A DNA stretch of 64,000 nt from Psychrosphaera aestuarii (GCF_017948405.1 NZ_CP072844.1:1860001-1924000), one strand, 5' to 3'. Shown: positions 1 to 8,668, counted from the first letter of the stretch. The notes: a model not told the origin generated them from the letters alone. Numbers and translations are program-made.

Positions 1-397
1 TATTGTGCTCAATGATCAAGTTAGAGATCACGGGTGTTGGTGTATAACCTAAACCCTCTTGCACTATTACCTGCACTTCATTTGCCACCAGAACTTCGAT
101 GACCGATGCGAACGCAGCTTCAGATAACGCGTGGGTATCAAAACCAAGATAAACAGGGCCTTCGTAATGTTGCGCAATACGGTATTCACAAATAGCCTGA
201 GCAATCGCTAAAACATGGCTTTCATTAAACGTTGTATCTAACGCTGTGCCTCTGTGACCCGAAGTACCAAATGCGACACGTTGTTCCGGATATTTTTCGA
301 TGTCTGGTTCATTTAGGTAGTAACTAGTCATCAACCTGGGTACATTGATTAAGTCTTCTGCGGTTGCAGGCTGTCCGGCTCTTGGGTGCATTGCCAT
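1..397 (-). CDS. pgm: Phosphoglucomutase, alpha-D-glucose specific (N-terminal part, runs off window)
   Basis: Interconverts glucose-1-phosphate and glucose-6-phosphate in the cytoplasm. Only about the first 132 codons are present; the gene continues past base 1. Read on the minus strand from the ATG at 397 the protein starts MAMHPRAGQPATAEDLINV, as bacterial Pgm does, then shows the FGTSGHRG segment and, near the edge, GYTPTPVISN, both typical of the family. The phosphoserine loop lies beyond the window. An AAGGA ribosome site sits 8 bases before the ATG. The gene begins 10 bases after the seqA stop, so the two are probably co-transcribed, as in E. coli. Identification is firm; only the 3' part is missing. 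Confidence 0.95.
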   Translation of the reverse strand, partial: MAMHPRAGQPATAEDLINVPRLMTSYYLNEPDIEKYPEQRVAFGTSGHRGTALDTTFNESHVLAIAQAICEYRIAQHYEGPVYLGFDTHALSEAAFASVIEVLVANEVQVIVQEGLGYTPTPVISNLIIEHN

Positions 398-407
398 CAA
401 TATTTCC

Positions 408-1040
408 TTAAATTAATTCTCTGAGCTTTTCTGCATCAGACTCAGCATAGCCTAACTGGCGAGCTACTTCGAAAATGATGAACTTTTTACGGGGCGTGTT
501 GTTATTTGTTGTTACCCAGTATTCGCTATTTGGTATTTGCTTGGGTTTAATACTGCTACCACTGGCTTCTAGTTCGGATGCTGACAGACCAAAGTAATTT
601 CGTTCACGGCCCTTAATACTAAGAACATCTGTGAATGTATTGGTGTGCGCTCGATGAAGTTTACTCAATATAAAAAGAAAACGACCAACAGCCCCTTTTT
701 GGGTAGCAACTTCTTCTTTATTCAATAAATTAAATACAGTTGTGTCTTTGCATATTACGGTATCATTTGCACTTGGTGTAACGATTTCTTGAGGCTCTAT
801 AATTGTTGAACCTAGTTCGTTATTTTTTACTTCGGTATTTGTAGACTCAGTAACCGCTGAGTTTTCATGTTTTAAAACTGCGGTTTCCTCTGAGTTACTT
901 TTTAAACTCACTTCAACTGTTTTTATTTCTGCATGTTCCCACAGCAGTCGTCTTAATATATCTGAGGCATTTTCGCCAATTTTTTGCGTGTTTGCGGCGA
1001 TAAATTGATATAAATCATCGTCTATTTGAATAGTTTTCAT
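408..1040 (-). CDS. seqA: SeqA, negative modulator of replication initiation
   Basis: Binds hemimethylated GATC sites, sequesters oriC after initiation and organises new DNA behind forks. Residues 1-34 (MKTIQIDDDLYQF...ILRRLLW) match the N-terminal oligomerisation domain, and about 112-210 match the DNA-binding domain, with IKGRERNYFG and PNSEYWVTTNNNT aligning to the GATC-reading loops. The protein is 210 residues against 181 in E. coli; the extra length is a hydrophilic linker at about 38-110. I start at the ATG at 1040 (MKTI); an in-frame TTG at 1049 has no support. In E. coli the DNA-contact loop reads GRTR, here GRER. Followed at once by pgm and divergent from ybfF. Confidence 0.95.
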   Translation of the reverse strand: MKTIQIDDDLYQFIAANTQKIGENASDILRRLLWEHAEIKTVEVSLKSNSEETAVLKHENSAVTESTNTEVKNNELGSTIIEPQEIVTPSANDTVICKDTTVFNLLNKEEVATQKGAVGRFLFILSKLHRAHTNTFTDVLSIKGRERNYFGLSASELEASGSSIKPKQIPNSEYWVTTNNNTPRKKFIIFEVARQLGYAESDAEKLRELI

Positions 1041-1224
1041 AAAATCCAATCATTACTAATTATTATTTGATTCAAATGATCGTTAACGGTAGGCGTTAAA
1101 GAATGCCATCATTATAACCAGAATCAAAGCCGCTCTTAAACCCTAATTGCATTAATACGTGGTGTAAGGGAAAATAAAGAACAAGTATAGATGTTTTAAC
1201 GAATAATTTTTCAAGGCAGTGTCA

Positions 1225-1992
1225 ATGACAATACATTTTCAAACCATAGGCGACGGTGAACCTTTAGTCATTATTCATGGTTTATTTGGTACATCTGATA
1301 ATTTAAAAAGCGTCGCTCGAGAACTGTCTAACCAATTCAAAGTTTTCCTAATCGACGCCCCCGGTCATGGCGACTCAGATAGCGTCTCACCGCTTTCAAT
1401 AGGCAATATGGCGTCCGAGGTTGCAAATTTTATAACTGATTTGAATATTGGCCCTGTCGCTATTTTAGGTCACTCACTAGGTGGGAAAATAGCGATGGAA
1501 GTGGCACTCACGAAACCTAATTTAGTATCAAAGCTGATCGTTGCGGATATTGCGCCCGTTCAATATACAAGAAGACATGATGCAATTATATCAAGCCTAA
1601 AAGCCGTTCCACTTGATAGCTTAAGTAGTCGCCAGGAAGCTGATGCTATATTGGCTGAACGGATTGAAGAACCGGCAGTACGTAGCTTTTTATTAAAAAG
1701 TTTAGTTCGAAATAAAGAGTCTGGTTCGGGCTGGAAATGGCGTTTTGACTTAGAGCAGTTGTCAAAGGACTACGATGAACTCATAAAAGCAAATATTGTC
1801 GCTGAGTTTACCAAGCCCACCCTTTTTATAATTGGTAGTGAGTCAAATTATGTTACGCCAGATTATCGCCCGCACATAGTGTCACGCTTTCCAAATGTGC
1901 AGGCTAAAACTATTAATGGTGCTGGTCACTGGTTACATGCGGAACGTACAGTCGCATTTGTAAAAATATCTAGAGATTTTTTATCTCAATAG
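1225..1992 (+). CDS. ybfF: Alpha/beta-fold hydrolase, YbfF-type esterase
   Basis: Serine hydrolase of the alpha/beta fold; E. coli YbfF acts on acyl esters, and the physiological substrate is unknown. Visible are the oxyanion HG motif (IIHGLFG, near residue 20), the nucleophile elbow GHSLGG (near 88-93) and the C-terminal catalytic histidine in GAGHWLHAE; an acid residue would sit in the IIGSESNYVTPDY segment. About 255 residues, normal for the family. I chose ATG 1225 because AAGG lies 8-9 bases before it; a GTG at 1219 is in frame but too close to that site. Divergent from seqA, the same arrangement as in E. coli. Confidence 0.9.
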   Translation: MTIHFQTIGDGEPLVIIHGLFGTSDNLKSVARELSNQFKVFLIDAPGHGDSDSVSPLSIGNMASEVANFITDLNIGPVAILGHSLGGKIAMEVALTKPNLVSKLIVADIAPVQYTRRHDAIISSLKAVPLDSLSSRQEADAILAERIEEPAVRSFLLKSLVRNKESGSGWKWRFDLEQLSKDYDELIKANIVAEFTKPTLFIIGSESNYVTPDYRPHIVSRFPNVQAKTINGAGHWLHAERTVAFVKISRDFLSQ

Positions 1993-2021
1993 CTGAAATA
2001 AGATTGTAAATTTGTTAAAAT
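1993..2021 (+). promoter_or_regulatory. Candidate promoter for the DUF2788-ybfE-fldA cluster
   Basis: CTGAAA at 1993-1998 and TAAAAT at 2016-2021 are spaced by 17 bases, a fair sigma-70 match. Just downstream TTTCAG (2031-2036) and CTGAAA (2046-2051) form an inverted repeat around a 9-base spacer that could be an operator or a weak hairpin. No CTGT-N8-ACAG LexA site is visible here, although ybfE is LexA-regulated in E. coli. Confidence 0.35.
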
Positions 2022-2106
2022 CCGCCGCCGTTTCAGTCAATAGAGCTGAAATAGCGGTAAATCTAAAACACAGACCTAGGTTTTTGGTCATTTAAGGTAT
2101 GAAGTA

Positions 2107-2328
2107 ATGACACCAGAGCAGTATGCAATTGCAGAAACAATTGGACTAAATTTGTTTTTTTTGGGCATTTTTGTGTTTATTGGCTTGGCGATACAAGATG
2201 TTTTGAAAAAAGGCGAAGTACCAAAATTTGGTCGCGTATTTGTTTGGTTAGTTTTGTTCCTAGGTTGTGCGGGTTTTGTTGCAAAAGGAATAATTCAATT
2301 TTTTTGGGAAAATAACGGTTTATCTTAA
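2107..2328 (+). CDS. DUF2788 family small membrane protein
   Basis: A 73-residue inner-membrane protein with two hydrophobic segments, about residues 12-34 and 45-66, joined by a short basic loop (DVLKKGEVPKFGR). It resembles the DUF2788 family of Vibrionaceae and Alteromonadales, whose function is unknown. Its stop codon directly abuts the ATG of ybfE, so the two are translationally linked, and ybfE is followed by fldA after 4 bases. The family assignment is from recall of the motif pattern; no role can be read from sequence. Confidence 0.8.
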   Translation: MTPEQYAIAETIGLNLFFLGIFVFIGLAIQDVLKKGEVPKFGRVFVWLVLFLGCAGFVAKGIIQFFWENNGLS

Positions 2329-2613
2329 ATGGCAAAAGCAACAATTGATAGAACGACTATTGACCTTTTTGCAACTGACAAACAAAGAGGCAGACCTAAA
2401 TCTTCTCCTTATAGTCGTGAACAACAGATAAGAATTAATAAAAAAAATCAGCTTACCCGAGACAAGCAAGCTGGTTTAAAAAGAGTAGAAATTAAATTAC
2501 ATCGTGAAATTTACGACGATGCAACCGTAATTGCAGAGCAACGTGGCATAAGCCGCAGTGAGCTACTTGCAGAGTTAATAGAAGAATCATTAAAAAATTT
2601 ATTAGAAGGTTAA
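2329..2613 (+). CDS. ybfE: YbfE, LexA-regulated CopB/RHH-like protein
   Basis: A 94-residue basic protein closely matching E. coli YbfE: an N-terminal DRTTIDLF and RGRPKSSPYSREQQIRINKKNQ stretch in two parts, then KRVEIKLHREIYDDATVIAEQRGISRSELLAELIEE, which has the beta-alpha-alpha look of a ribbon-helix-helix DNA-binding domain at about residues 50-90. In E. coli it is an SOS gene, hence the name LexA-regulated protein; the target is unknown. Its start immediately follows the upstream stop, and fldA begins 4 bases after it ends, so it belongs to a DUF2788-ybfE-fldA operon. Confidence 0.9.
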   Translation: MAKATIDRTTIDLFATDKQRGRPKSSPYSREQQIRINKKNQLTRDKQAGLKRVEIKLHREIYDDATVIAEQRGISRSELLAELIEESLKNLLEG

Positions 2614-2617
2614 TCCG

Positions 2618-3142
2618 ATGGCAAGCGTAGGCATCTATTTTGGAAGCGACACTGGTAATACAGAACATATAGCAAAGATGATCCAGAAAGAATTGGGCAA
2701 AAATCTAATTGATGTTCATGATGTTGCAAAGAGCACTAAGGAAGAAATTGCTGAGTACGACCTATTACTTTTTGGTATCCCAACTTGGTACTATGGTGAA
2801 GCTCAGTGTGATTGGGATGACTTTTTTCCTGAACTAGAGCAAATTGACTTTGATGGAAAGCTTGTTGCTATATTTGGTTGTGGTGATCAAGAAGACTATG
2901 CTGAATACTTCCTCGACGCTATGGGTATGGTACGAGACATCGTTGAAACAAAAGGCGCAGTTCTATTAGGTCAGTGGCCAACCGAGGGCTATGACTTTGT
3001 CGCGAGTAAAGGCATGGCAGATGCAGATCATTTTGTTGGCTTAGGAATTGATGAAGATCGCCAACCAGAATTAACCGAGCAGCGCGTTAAACAGTGGTGT
3101 GCTCAGATTCGTGAAGAAATGTGTTTGGATGAATTAGCCTAA
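2618..3142 (+). CDS. fldA: Flavodoxin FldA
   Basis: Small FMN electron carrier that supplies reductive enzymes (biotin synthase, IspG/IspH, pyruvate formate-lyase activation in relatives). The FMN phosphate loop SDTGNTE is at about residues 10-16, the isoalloxazine-side segments at GIPTWYYGEAQCDWDDFF (about 54-71) and FGCGDQEDYAEYF (about 88-100). 174 residues, long-chain flavodoxin type, very close to E. coli FldA. Third gene of the operon after ybfE, followed by a good terminator. In E. coli it sits just before fur; here fur is 5.5 kb away. Confidence 0.97.
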   Translation: MASVGIYFGSDTGNTEHIAKMIQKELGKNLIDVHDVAKSTKEEIAEYDLLLFGIPTWYYGEAQCDWDDFFPELEQIDFDGKLVAIFGCGDQEDYAEYFLDAMGMVRDIVETKGAVLLGQWPTEGYDFVASKGMADADHFVGLGIDEDRQPELTEQRVKQWCAQIREEMCLDELA

Positions 3143-3173
3143 TATTTTTACTATTAATTAATTCTAAATAGAA

Positions 3174-3210
3174 AACAGCGAGTGAATTGACTTCCCTCGC
3201 TGTTTTTTTT
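3174..3210 (+). terminator. Rho-independent terminator of fldA
   Basis: A perfect 9-bp stem AACAGCGAG (3174-3182) with CTCGCTGTT (3196-3204) around a 13-base loop, running directly into a T tract to 3210. Placed 30 bases after the fldA stop. Confidence 0.9.
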
Positions 3211-3269
3211 TATTAAAGACCCAAATTGCTTAATGCCTAACTTCTGCCGTTAAATGTAACCACAAAACA

Positions 3270-4643
3270 TTATTGAATAATGTAAACAACTGTCGAAACT
3301 ATCACAGCCCCTATTATATTGAGCCCTATACCTTTTTTAGCCATATCAGATATCGTTAGTTGTCCTGACGCAAATACAATACTGTTTGGTGCCGTTGCGA
3401 CTGGCAAACAAAATGCGAAACTACAGGAAATTACCGCGGGGATCATAATAAGCTCGATAGGGATGCCCTTCTCTATGGCGACGCTTGCTAATATTGGCAT
3501 AAATAAAGTAGCGGTGGCTGTATTTGAAGTCACTTCCGTTAAAAACGACAAACTTAAACACAAAGACAACAATAATAAAAACATCGGCAAAGCAAAAGCA
3601 GATGATAGTTGCTGTCCAATTAATTCACTTAGACCTGATGCAGCAAAACCCTTTGCTAAACAAATACCGCTACTAAATAGGATAAGCATATCCCACGGAA
3701 TCGTTTTTGCTTGCTGCCAGTCTAAAATAGGTTTGTCATCGTCACCTATTACTATGGCCATTAACATTGCTCCAAACAGCGCTATAGTTGCGTCGCCAAC
3801 TTGATCTATACCTGTCAACTCCGCCCAACCACCAAACGGATGCTTCCTAAATATCCACATCATCGCAATAATGAAAAAGATAAGTAATGCGCGTTTTTCG
3901 CTTTTTCGCCATATTCCAACTTCCGGTAGCTCTAGTTTGTGTTGGAGTGAGATTCCGCGACTTAAATACAAAGCAACAACAGGAATAGTCACTACAACGA
4001 CAGGAATACCGTATTTCATCCATTCAACAAAGCCGAACTCTTGACCAGCAAAGGTCTCGTATACTGATGCAAATATAACGTTTGGCGGTGTACCTATTAG
4101 TGTTCCAACGCCGCCAATACTTGCAGAGAAAGCCAGCCCTAACAGCAACGCAACGGCAAAGTCTCTATTTTTTGCTGATAGCGCGATGGCTGTCGCTACT
4201 GGAATTAAAGCAAGTACTGTTGCGGTATTAGATATCCACATCGACAAAATGCTACTTGCTACCATGAATGCAAATACTATTCTGAATGCACTGGTTCCGC
4301 CAATAGCATTTATTATGCTAAAAGCGATGCGTTTATGAACCCCTGAAGACTCTAACCCTTTTGCTAATAAAAACGCGCCAAGTAATAAAATAATGACATG
4401 ACTACCGAAGGCAGATGAAGCCTCTTTAAAGTCGATTATCCCAAACGTAGGTAGGAATATAAATGGAATCAAAGACGCAAATGGAATTGGTACGGCCTCA
4501 GTTACCCACCAAATGCCTACCCAAACAGTAATACCAAGTGTTATTGCGATATCCGCAGGTTGGCCAAGTTCAACCGTCATAATGCCCGCGAAAAGCGCTA
4601 TAAGCGGCGCCAACCAAATTAAACTTTGCTTACTAATACCCAT
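3270..4643 (-). CDS. DASS (SLC13) family sodium:dicarboxylate/anion symporter
   Basis: Inner-membrane carrier expected to import di- or tricarboxylates or sulfate with sodium. 457 residues with about a dozen hydrophobic segments. The two Ser-Asn-Thr signatures of the family that bind sodium and substrate are present: SNTATV near residue 139 and SNTATATLF near 375, as is the GTPPN motif (TLIGTPPNVIFASV near 185-190). The closest described type is VcINDY-like, but substrate cannot be decided from sequence. It follows nagZ on the same strand with a 75-base gap that holds five copies of a hexanucleotide repeat just upstream of its start. Confidence 0.9.
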   Translation of the reverse strand: MGISKQSLIWLAPLIALFAGIMTVELGQPADIAITLGITVWVGIWWVTEAVPIPFASLIPFIFLPTFGIIDFKEASSAFGSHVIILLLGAFLLAKGLESSGVHKRIAFSIINAIGGTSAFRIVFAFMVASSILSMWISNTATVLALIPVATAIALSAKNRDFAVALLLGLAFSASIGGVGTLIGTPPNVIFASVYETFAGQEFGFVEWMKYGIPVVVVTIPVVALYLSRGISLQHKLELPEVGIWRKSEKRALLIFFIIAMMWIFRKHPFGGWAELTGIDQVGDATIALFGAMLMAIVIGDDDKPILDWQQAKTIPWDMLILFSSGICLAKGFAASGLSELIGQQLSSAFALPMFLLLLSLCLSLSFLTEVTSNTATATLFMPILASVAIEKGIPIELIMIPAVISCSFAFCLPVATAPNSIVFASGQLTISDMAKKGIGLNIIGAVIVSTVVYIIQ

Positions 4644-4662
4644 TACCGCTCCGTTCTTTTTA

Positions 4663-4692
4663 TTCTTGTTCTTGTTCTTGTTCTTGTTCTTG
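4663..4692. repeat. Hexanucleotide tandem repeat (TTCTTG)5
   Basis: Five exact copies of TTCTTG on the plus strand (CAAGAA on the transcribed minus strand), ending about 20 bases upstream of the DASS transporter ATG at 4643 and downstream of the nagZ stop. Such short repeats in a leader can change length by slippage. Because it is outside coding sequence, copy-number change would alter spacing in the leader rather than reading frame. Confidence 0.95.
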
Positions 4693-4718
4693 AAAGAATA
4701 GCATCCAAGTAGCCTTCC

Positions 4719-5846
4719 CTATGCAGATTTCCAAATCTTAATTTTTTTGATGATATCTTTTGCGGAACTTATTTTTTCTTGGTGATTCACTTCATTAACT
4801 TTTGGATTTTCAAACGTAAGATTAATGTCAGTCGGTGCTATGCCAATATCGCTTGGTTTTATTTGACTTAACAAAACATCAACCTCAACCGGTTTGTTAC
4901 ATAATAATGCAATATCGCAACCAGCGCTTATGGCTTTTTCAAAGCGCTCTAAGTAACTTAATGGCTTAGCTGCAGATGCTCCAGCACCCACCATAGCTAA
5001 GTCGTCACTAAAAATGACTCCTTTAAAGTTGAGTTGTTTTTTTAACAGTTCTTGTAACCAGTGCTTGCTATAACCAACCGGTTCATCTGCTATTTGCTTA
5101 AAAATAATATGAGCCGGCATTATTCCATCAACGATATTTTTAGTAATTAATTTTTCAAATACTTTCAAGTCGTTGTTTTTAATGTCAGCCCAGTTCCTAA
5201 CGTCAACAGGAACATGAAAATGCGAATCTTCTTTAGTTGAACCATGTCCAGGAAAATGCTTTCCAACGGTCGCCATGCCAGCTTGGTGCATCCCGTCGCA
5301 AAAAGCCTCAATGAGCTGAGCGGCAATATCGGGCGACTCATGAAACGCTCGGTCGCCAATAACGTCAGACCCTTGGTCAACATCCATTACTGGAGCAAAA
5401 CTCAAATCAATTCCATGTGACAAACATTCATACGCCATTAGATAGCCGATGTCACTTACTGACGTTAAGCACTGTTTACTTGGATATTCTCTAACTTGTT
5501 TAGAAAGCGCGTGTTTATCTAATCTTTTACTATTGTCGTCATTAGCATTGGCAAAATAACGATACAGGTCTGCCATTGCAGGTAAATGAGTAAAGCCATC
5601 TGTTTTAAACCGTTGTACTCGTCCACCTTCGTTATCTACAGCAACTAAAAGAGGTGTCTGCGAAGCATTCTTTATTGCCTGAACAAGGGCCTTTAATTGA
5701 CGGCTACTTTCAAAGTTTCTCGCAAATAAAATAACGCCCCTTACCAACGGGTGTTTTAATCGAAGCGTTTCTTGAGTGGTTAACGATGTTCCTGCGATAC
5801 AAACTAACAATGACTTAGCAGGATACTTACTTATGGAGGTTGACAT
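4719..5846 (-). CDS. nagZ: Beta-N-acetylglucosaminidase NagZ
   Basis: Cytoplasmic glycoside hydrolase family 3 enzyme that removes GlcNAc from 1,6-anhydro-muropeptides during cell-wall recycling. Seen: VDNEGGRVQRF (about 65-75), the family signature KHFPGHGSTKEDSHFHVP (about 195-212) carrying the catalytic Asp/His pair, and FSDDLAMVGA (about 280), which holds the nucleophile aspartate. 375 residues against about 340 in E. coli; an insertion rich in Lys/Asp around 90-130 (ANANDDNSKRLDKHALSKQ region) explains much of the difference. Stands alone in the opposite direction to its right neighbour, upstream of the DASS gene. Confidence 0.93.
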   Translation of the reverse strand: MSTSISKYPAKSLLVCIAGTSLTTQETLRLKHPLVRGVILFARNFESSRQLKALVQAIKNASQTPLLVAVDNEGGRVQRFKTDGFTHLPAMADLYRYFANANDDNSKRLDKHALSKQVREYPSKQCLTSVSDIGYLMAYECLSHGIDLSFAPVMDVDQGSDVIGDRAFHESPDIAAQLIEAFCDGMHQAGMATVGKHFPGHGSTKEDSHFHVPVDVRNWADIKNNDLKVFEKLITKNIVDGIMPAHIIFKQIADEPVGYSKHWLQELLKKQLNFKGVIFSDDLAMVGAGASAAKPLSYLERFEKAISAGCDIALLCNKPVEVDVLLSQIKPSDIGIAPTDINLTFENPKVNEVNHQEKISSAKDIIKKIKIWKSA

Positions 5847-5934
5847 GTGACCCTATTAATACACTTATTTTTTTATTTGAGAATCCTACGTAATTTATAG
5901 CAATTAGTACATCGTTTACATAAAGCTTTTACGT

Positions 5935-5963
5935 TTGCAAAGTACACCTGAATAAATAATAAT
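5935..5963 (+). promoter_or_regulatory. Sigma-70 promoter of the TonB-domain gene
   Basis: TTGCAA (5935-5940), 17-base spacer, AATAAT (5958-5963). A GAGGGA ribosome site at 5979-5984 precedes the ATG at 5990. Confidence 0.6.
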
Positions 5964-5989
5964 CTTGGGACTAATATTGAGGGAATAAT

Positions 5990-7084
5990 ATGAAACTAAA
6001 CGCACGCAACATATTAAAATTAAGCTCCATTTGGCTCGCCGTGGCAACAAGCATTCAGTTACAAGCAAGAACAGAATCAAACATAGCAGATACTGATATC
6101 AAAACGGCCCGTTTGGTAGAATCCATCGTTAATGCAACCCCAATTAAGCGCAAAGAGCCAGCTTACCCTTCAAGCGCCGCTAAAAAGGGAAAAGAAGGAT
6201 GGGTTCAGGTAAGTTTTGTGATCGATACTGATGGAAGTGTAATAGAGCCAATAGTCATCGATTCTGTGGGCGACGTTGCCTTTGAACGTGCAGCATTAAA
6301 AGCAATTAAAAAGTGGAAATACTCACCTGCACAAAAAAATGGAGAGGCAATTCAACAGTGCGATTCGCAGCTTCAATTTGATTTTTCATTGAATAATAAT
6401 AGCGTGTCAAAACGATTCAGAGAATTTTACGACAGTGCATTAGCTCTATTGAAAAACAAAGAGCTAAATAAATTAGAGATTGTATTGTCAGAAGCTAAAT
6501 GGGCTGAGACGGCTAACTTAACTGAGCTTACATGGTTTCACTATTTAAACGCAGAATACTATTTACTGCGGGGCGACAAAAACAGTGAATTAAAACATCT
6601 ATATAAAGCAACTCACAAGCCTAAATATGCAAATTACAATGGCAGGTTACCCGAAGTTACAACCGTACGTAATTTGCATCGAATGTTCATCTTAGAGTCA
6701 GAACAACAGCGCTATAACGACGCTCTATACACTTTTAATAGCCTTGATTATTTAACGTCTGACCAAGCAAAAAACACAAAGCAAGCATTAGCACCATTCG
6801 CTGAAAACATAGAGCAATATATAGCCAGCGACAAACTAATTGTTCGTAACGCAAATCTGTCTGAGTCTGGTACTTGGCGACACAGATTGTCTCGTAATTC
6901 TTTTGTAATTCAGAATATAAATGGCACCCTAGATAAGTTAGATGTTCGTTGCGATAACAAACGTAATACTTTTACTGTCGAAGAGAATAATCAATGGGTA
7001 ATCCCAAAATCTTGGGGTAAATGCCAAGTTTTAGTTGATGGCAGTAATGGTGCAAGTTTCAAGTTAGTTGAGCTAAACAGTTAA
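5990..7084 (+). CDS. Secreted protein with TonB C-terminal-type domain
   Basis: 364 residues. Residues 1-26 look like a cleavable signal peptide (hydrophobic core SSIWLAVATSI ending LQA). Residues about 50-135 form a TonB C-terminal domain (KEPAYPSSAAKKGKEGWVQV, IDTDGSVIEPIVIDS, FERAALKAIKKWKYSP, then QLQFDFSL). The rest is mostly helical, perhaps repeat-like at 150-260, and ends in a beta-rich segment. It lacks the usual TonB plan of N-terminal anchor, proline-rich spacer and C-terminal domain; here the domain comes first. It may contact TonB-dependent receptors or act as a periplasmic scaffold, but this is inference. It has its own promoter and no partner ExbB/ExbD nearby. Confidence 0.8.
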   Translation: MKLNARNILKLSSIWLAVATSIQLQARTESNIADTDIKTARLVESIVNATPIKRKEPAYPSSAAKKGKEGWVQVSFVIDTDGSVIEPIVIDSVGDVAFERAALKAIKKWKYSPAQKNGEAIQQCDSQLQFDFSLNNNSVSKRFREFYDSALALLKNKELNKLEIVLSEAKWAETANLTELTWFHYLNAEYYLLRGDKNSELKHLYKATHKPKYANYNGRLPEVTTVRNLHRMFILESEQQRYNDALYTFNSLDYLTSDQAKNTKQALAPFAENIEQYIASDKLIVRNANLSESGTWRHRLSRNSFVIQNINGTLDKLDVRCDNKRNTFTVEENNQWVIPKSWGKCQVLVDGSNGASFKLVELNS

Positions 7085-7119
7085 TACAGGTATTACTACT
7101 CAGGTTCCCTTCTATCCTG

Positions 7120-7163
7120 TATAATCTTGCGCAAATTCGGCAGGGCTATTTTAAATGCCCTGC
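7120..7163 (+). promoter_or_regulatory. rimO promoter -10 and leader hairpin
   Basis: A consensus TATAAT lies at 7120-7125 with no strong -35. About 15 bases downstream, GCAGGGC (7140-7146) and GCCCTGC (7157-7163) form a perfect 7-bp hairpin with a 10-base loop in the leader. A second inverted pair, ATACAGG (7084-7090) and CCTGTAT (7116-7122), overlaps the -10 and could be an operator or the weak end of the preceding gene. Confidence 0.45.
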
Positions 7164-7191
7164 TCGAACGTTCAATTAAAGAAGGCAAAGT

Positions 7192-8622
7192 ATGACAGTC
7201 GAAAAATTCACTCCAAACAAAACAACAACGCTTGAAACTCCAGTTAAGGTAATTGCAGAGCAAAATAAAGCACAAGGTGCGACTACGTTAACGGAAGGTC
7301 AATCTTTTGATGTAGGGAGTAAAATCGGTTTTATAAGTTTAGGCTGTCCAAAAAACTTAGTCGACTCGGAGCGAATTTTAACTCAACTTCGTACAGAAGG
7401 TTATGAGGTGGTTAATACTTACCATGACTCAGATTTGGTTATTGTTAATACTTGTGGCTTTATTGATAGTGCTGTTCAAGAATCTTTAGATACCATAGGC
7501 GAAGCGTTAAAAGAAAATGGCCGTGTTATCGTAACTGGTTGTTTAGGTGTTAAAGATGATGAAATTAGAGAAATTCACCCAAATGTATTGGCAGTTACAG
7601 GCCCTCATGCCTATGAAGAAGTCCTTAACCAAGTTCATGAGCATTTGCCTAAACCAGAGCACAACCCTTTTGAAAACTTAATTCCTGACCATGGCGTTAA
7701 GCTGACTCCAAAACATTTTGCATACCTAAAAATATCTGAGGGTTGTAACCACAGATGTACGTTCTGCATTATCCCATCAATGCGGGGCGACCTAGTTAGC
7801 CGCCCAATTGGAGAAGTTTTATCAGAAGCGGAGCGCTTAAAAGCCGCTGGCGTAAAAGAGTTATTAGTAATATCACAAGATACTAGTGCTTACGGTGTTG
7901 ATGTTAAACACAAAATGGACTTTTGGAACGGTATGCCGATTAAAACGGACATGAAAACACTATGTGAAAAGCTGGGCGAAATGGGTATGTGGGTTCGCTT
8001 ACATTACGTTTATCCTTATCCTTCTGTTGATAAAACAATACCGTTAATGGCTGAGGGTAAATTATTACCTTATTTAGACATTCCTTTTCAACATGCCAGT
8101 CCTAAAATTTTGAAAGCGATGAAACGCCCAGGGCAAGCAGAAAAAGTATTGGAGCGAATTCAAAAATGGCGAGATATTTGCCCTGAAATTGTTATTCGTT
8201 CAACATTTATCGTTGGTTTCCCTGGTGAAACTGAAGAAGACTTTCAAATGTTGCTCGACTGGTTGGATGTAGCTCAACTAGACAGAGTTGGCTGCTTTAA
8301 ATATAGCCCAGTCGAAGGCGCTAAAGCTAACGATCTTGGTGGTGATGTTTCTGAAGAAGTTAAAGAAGAGCGATATATTCGTTTTATGGAAAAACAACAA
8401 GCTATTAGTACCGCTAAGTTAAAAGCTCGTATTGGCACTACAATGAAGGTATTGATTGATGAAATTGATGAAGAAGGTGCTATTGGTCGTTGTTACGCTG
8501 ATGCGCCAGAAATTGACGGTATGGTTTACTTGAATGAAGAAAAAGATGTAAAACCAGGCGACTTAGTTGATGTTTTAATAGAGCATTCTGATGAATATGA
8601 CCTATGGGGCCGTATCGTATAA
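7192..8622 (+). CDS. rimO: Ribosomal protein uS12 methylthiotransferase RimO
   Basis: Radical-SAM enzyme that adds a methylthio group to the conserved aspartate of ribosomal protein S12. N-terminal UPF0004 domain from about residue 44 ([17 protein letters not shown]) with its iron-sulfur cysteines at C52 and the NTCG and GCLG segments; radical-SAM cluster C185-x3-C189-x2-C192 (CNHRCTFC); C-terminal TRAM domain from about 410. 476 residues against 441 in E. coli: a polar N-terminal extension of about 42 residues precedes the conserved core. The start at 7192 has a GAAGG ribosome site 6 bases before it, so the extension is probably translated. Confidence 0.95.
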   Translation: MTVEKFTPNKTTTLETPVKVIAEQNKAQGATTLTEGQSFDVGSKIGFISLGCPKNLVDSERILTQLRTEGYEVVNTYHDSDLVIVNTCGFIDSAVQESLDTIGEALKENGRVIVTGCLGVKDDEIREIHPNVLAVTGPHAYEEVLNQVHEHLPKPEHNPFENLIPDHGVKLTPKHFAYLKISEGCNHRCTFCIIPSMRGDLVSRPIGEVLSEAERLKAAGVKELLVISQDTSAYGVDVKHKMDFWNGMPIKTDMKTLCEKLGEMGMWVRLHYVYPYPSVDKTIPLMAEGKLLPYLDIPFQHASPKILKAMKRPGQAEKVLERIQKWRDICPEIVIRSTFIVGFPGETEEDFQMLLDWLDVAQLDRVGCFKYSPVEGAKANDLGGDVSEEVKEERYIRFMEKQQAISTAKLKARIGTTMKVLIDEIDEEGAIGRCYADAPEIDGMVYLNEEKDVKPGDLVDVLIEHSDEYDLWGRIV

Positions 8623-8634
8623 TTCAAAACTATT

Positions 8635-8668
8635 TTACATTAGAGCTGTTTTTACGGTTCTAATGTAA
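8635..8668 (+). terminator. Inverted repeat after rimO (possible terminator)
   Basis: TTACATTAGA (8635-8644) and TCTAATGTAA (8659-8668) pair perfectly over 10 bp around a 14-base loop, 12 bases after the rimO stop. No T run follows, so termination would be weak; the right arm lies at the -35 position of the fur promoter, so a regulatory role is equally possible. Confidence 0.4.

Noticed and set aside
3319..3804. 161-codon plus-strand ORF inside the DASS gene
   Set aside because: Antisense shadow of a clear membrane-protein gene; no ribosome site or protein-like motifs.
4513..4701. Plus-strand ORF with a repeated Phe-Leu tail
   Set aside because: It is the antisense of the DASS gene plus the TTCTTG repeat; no start signals.
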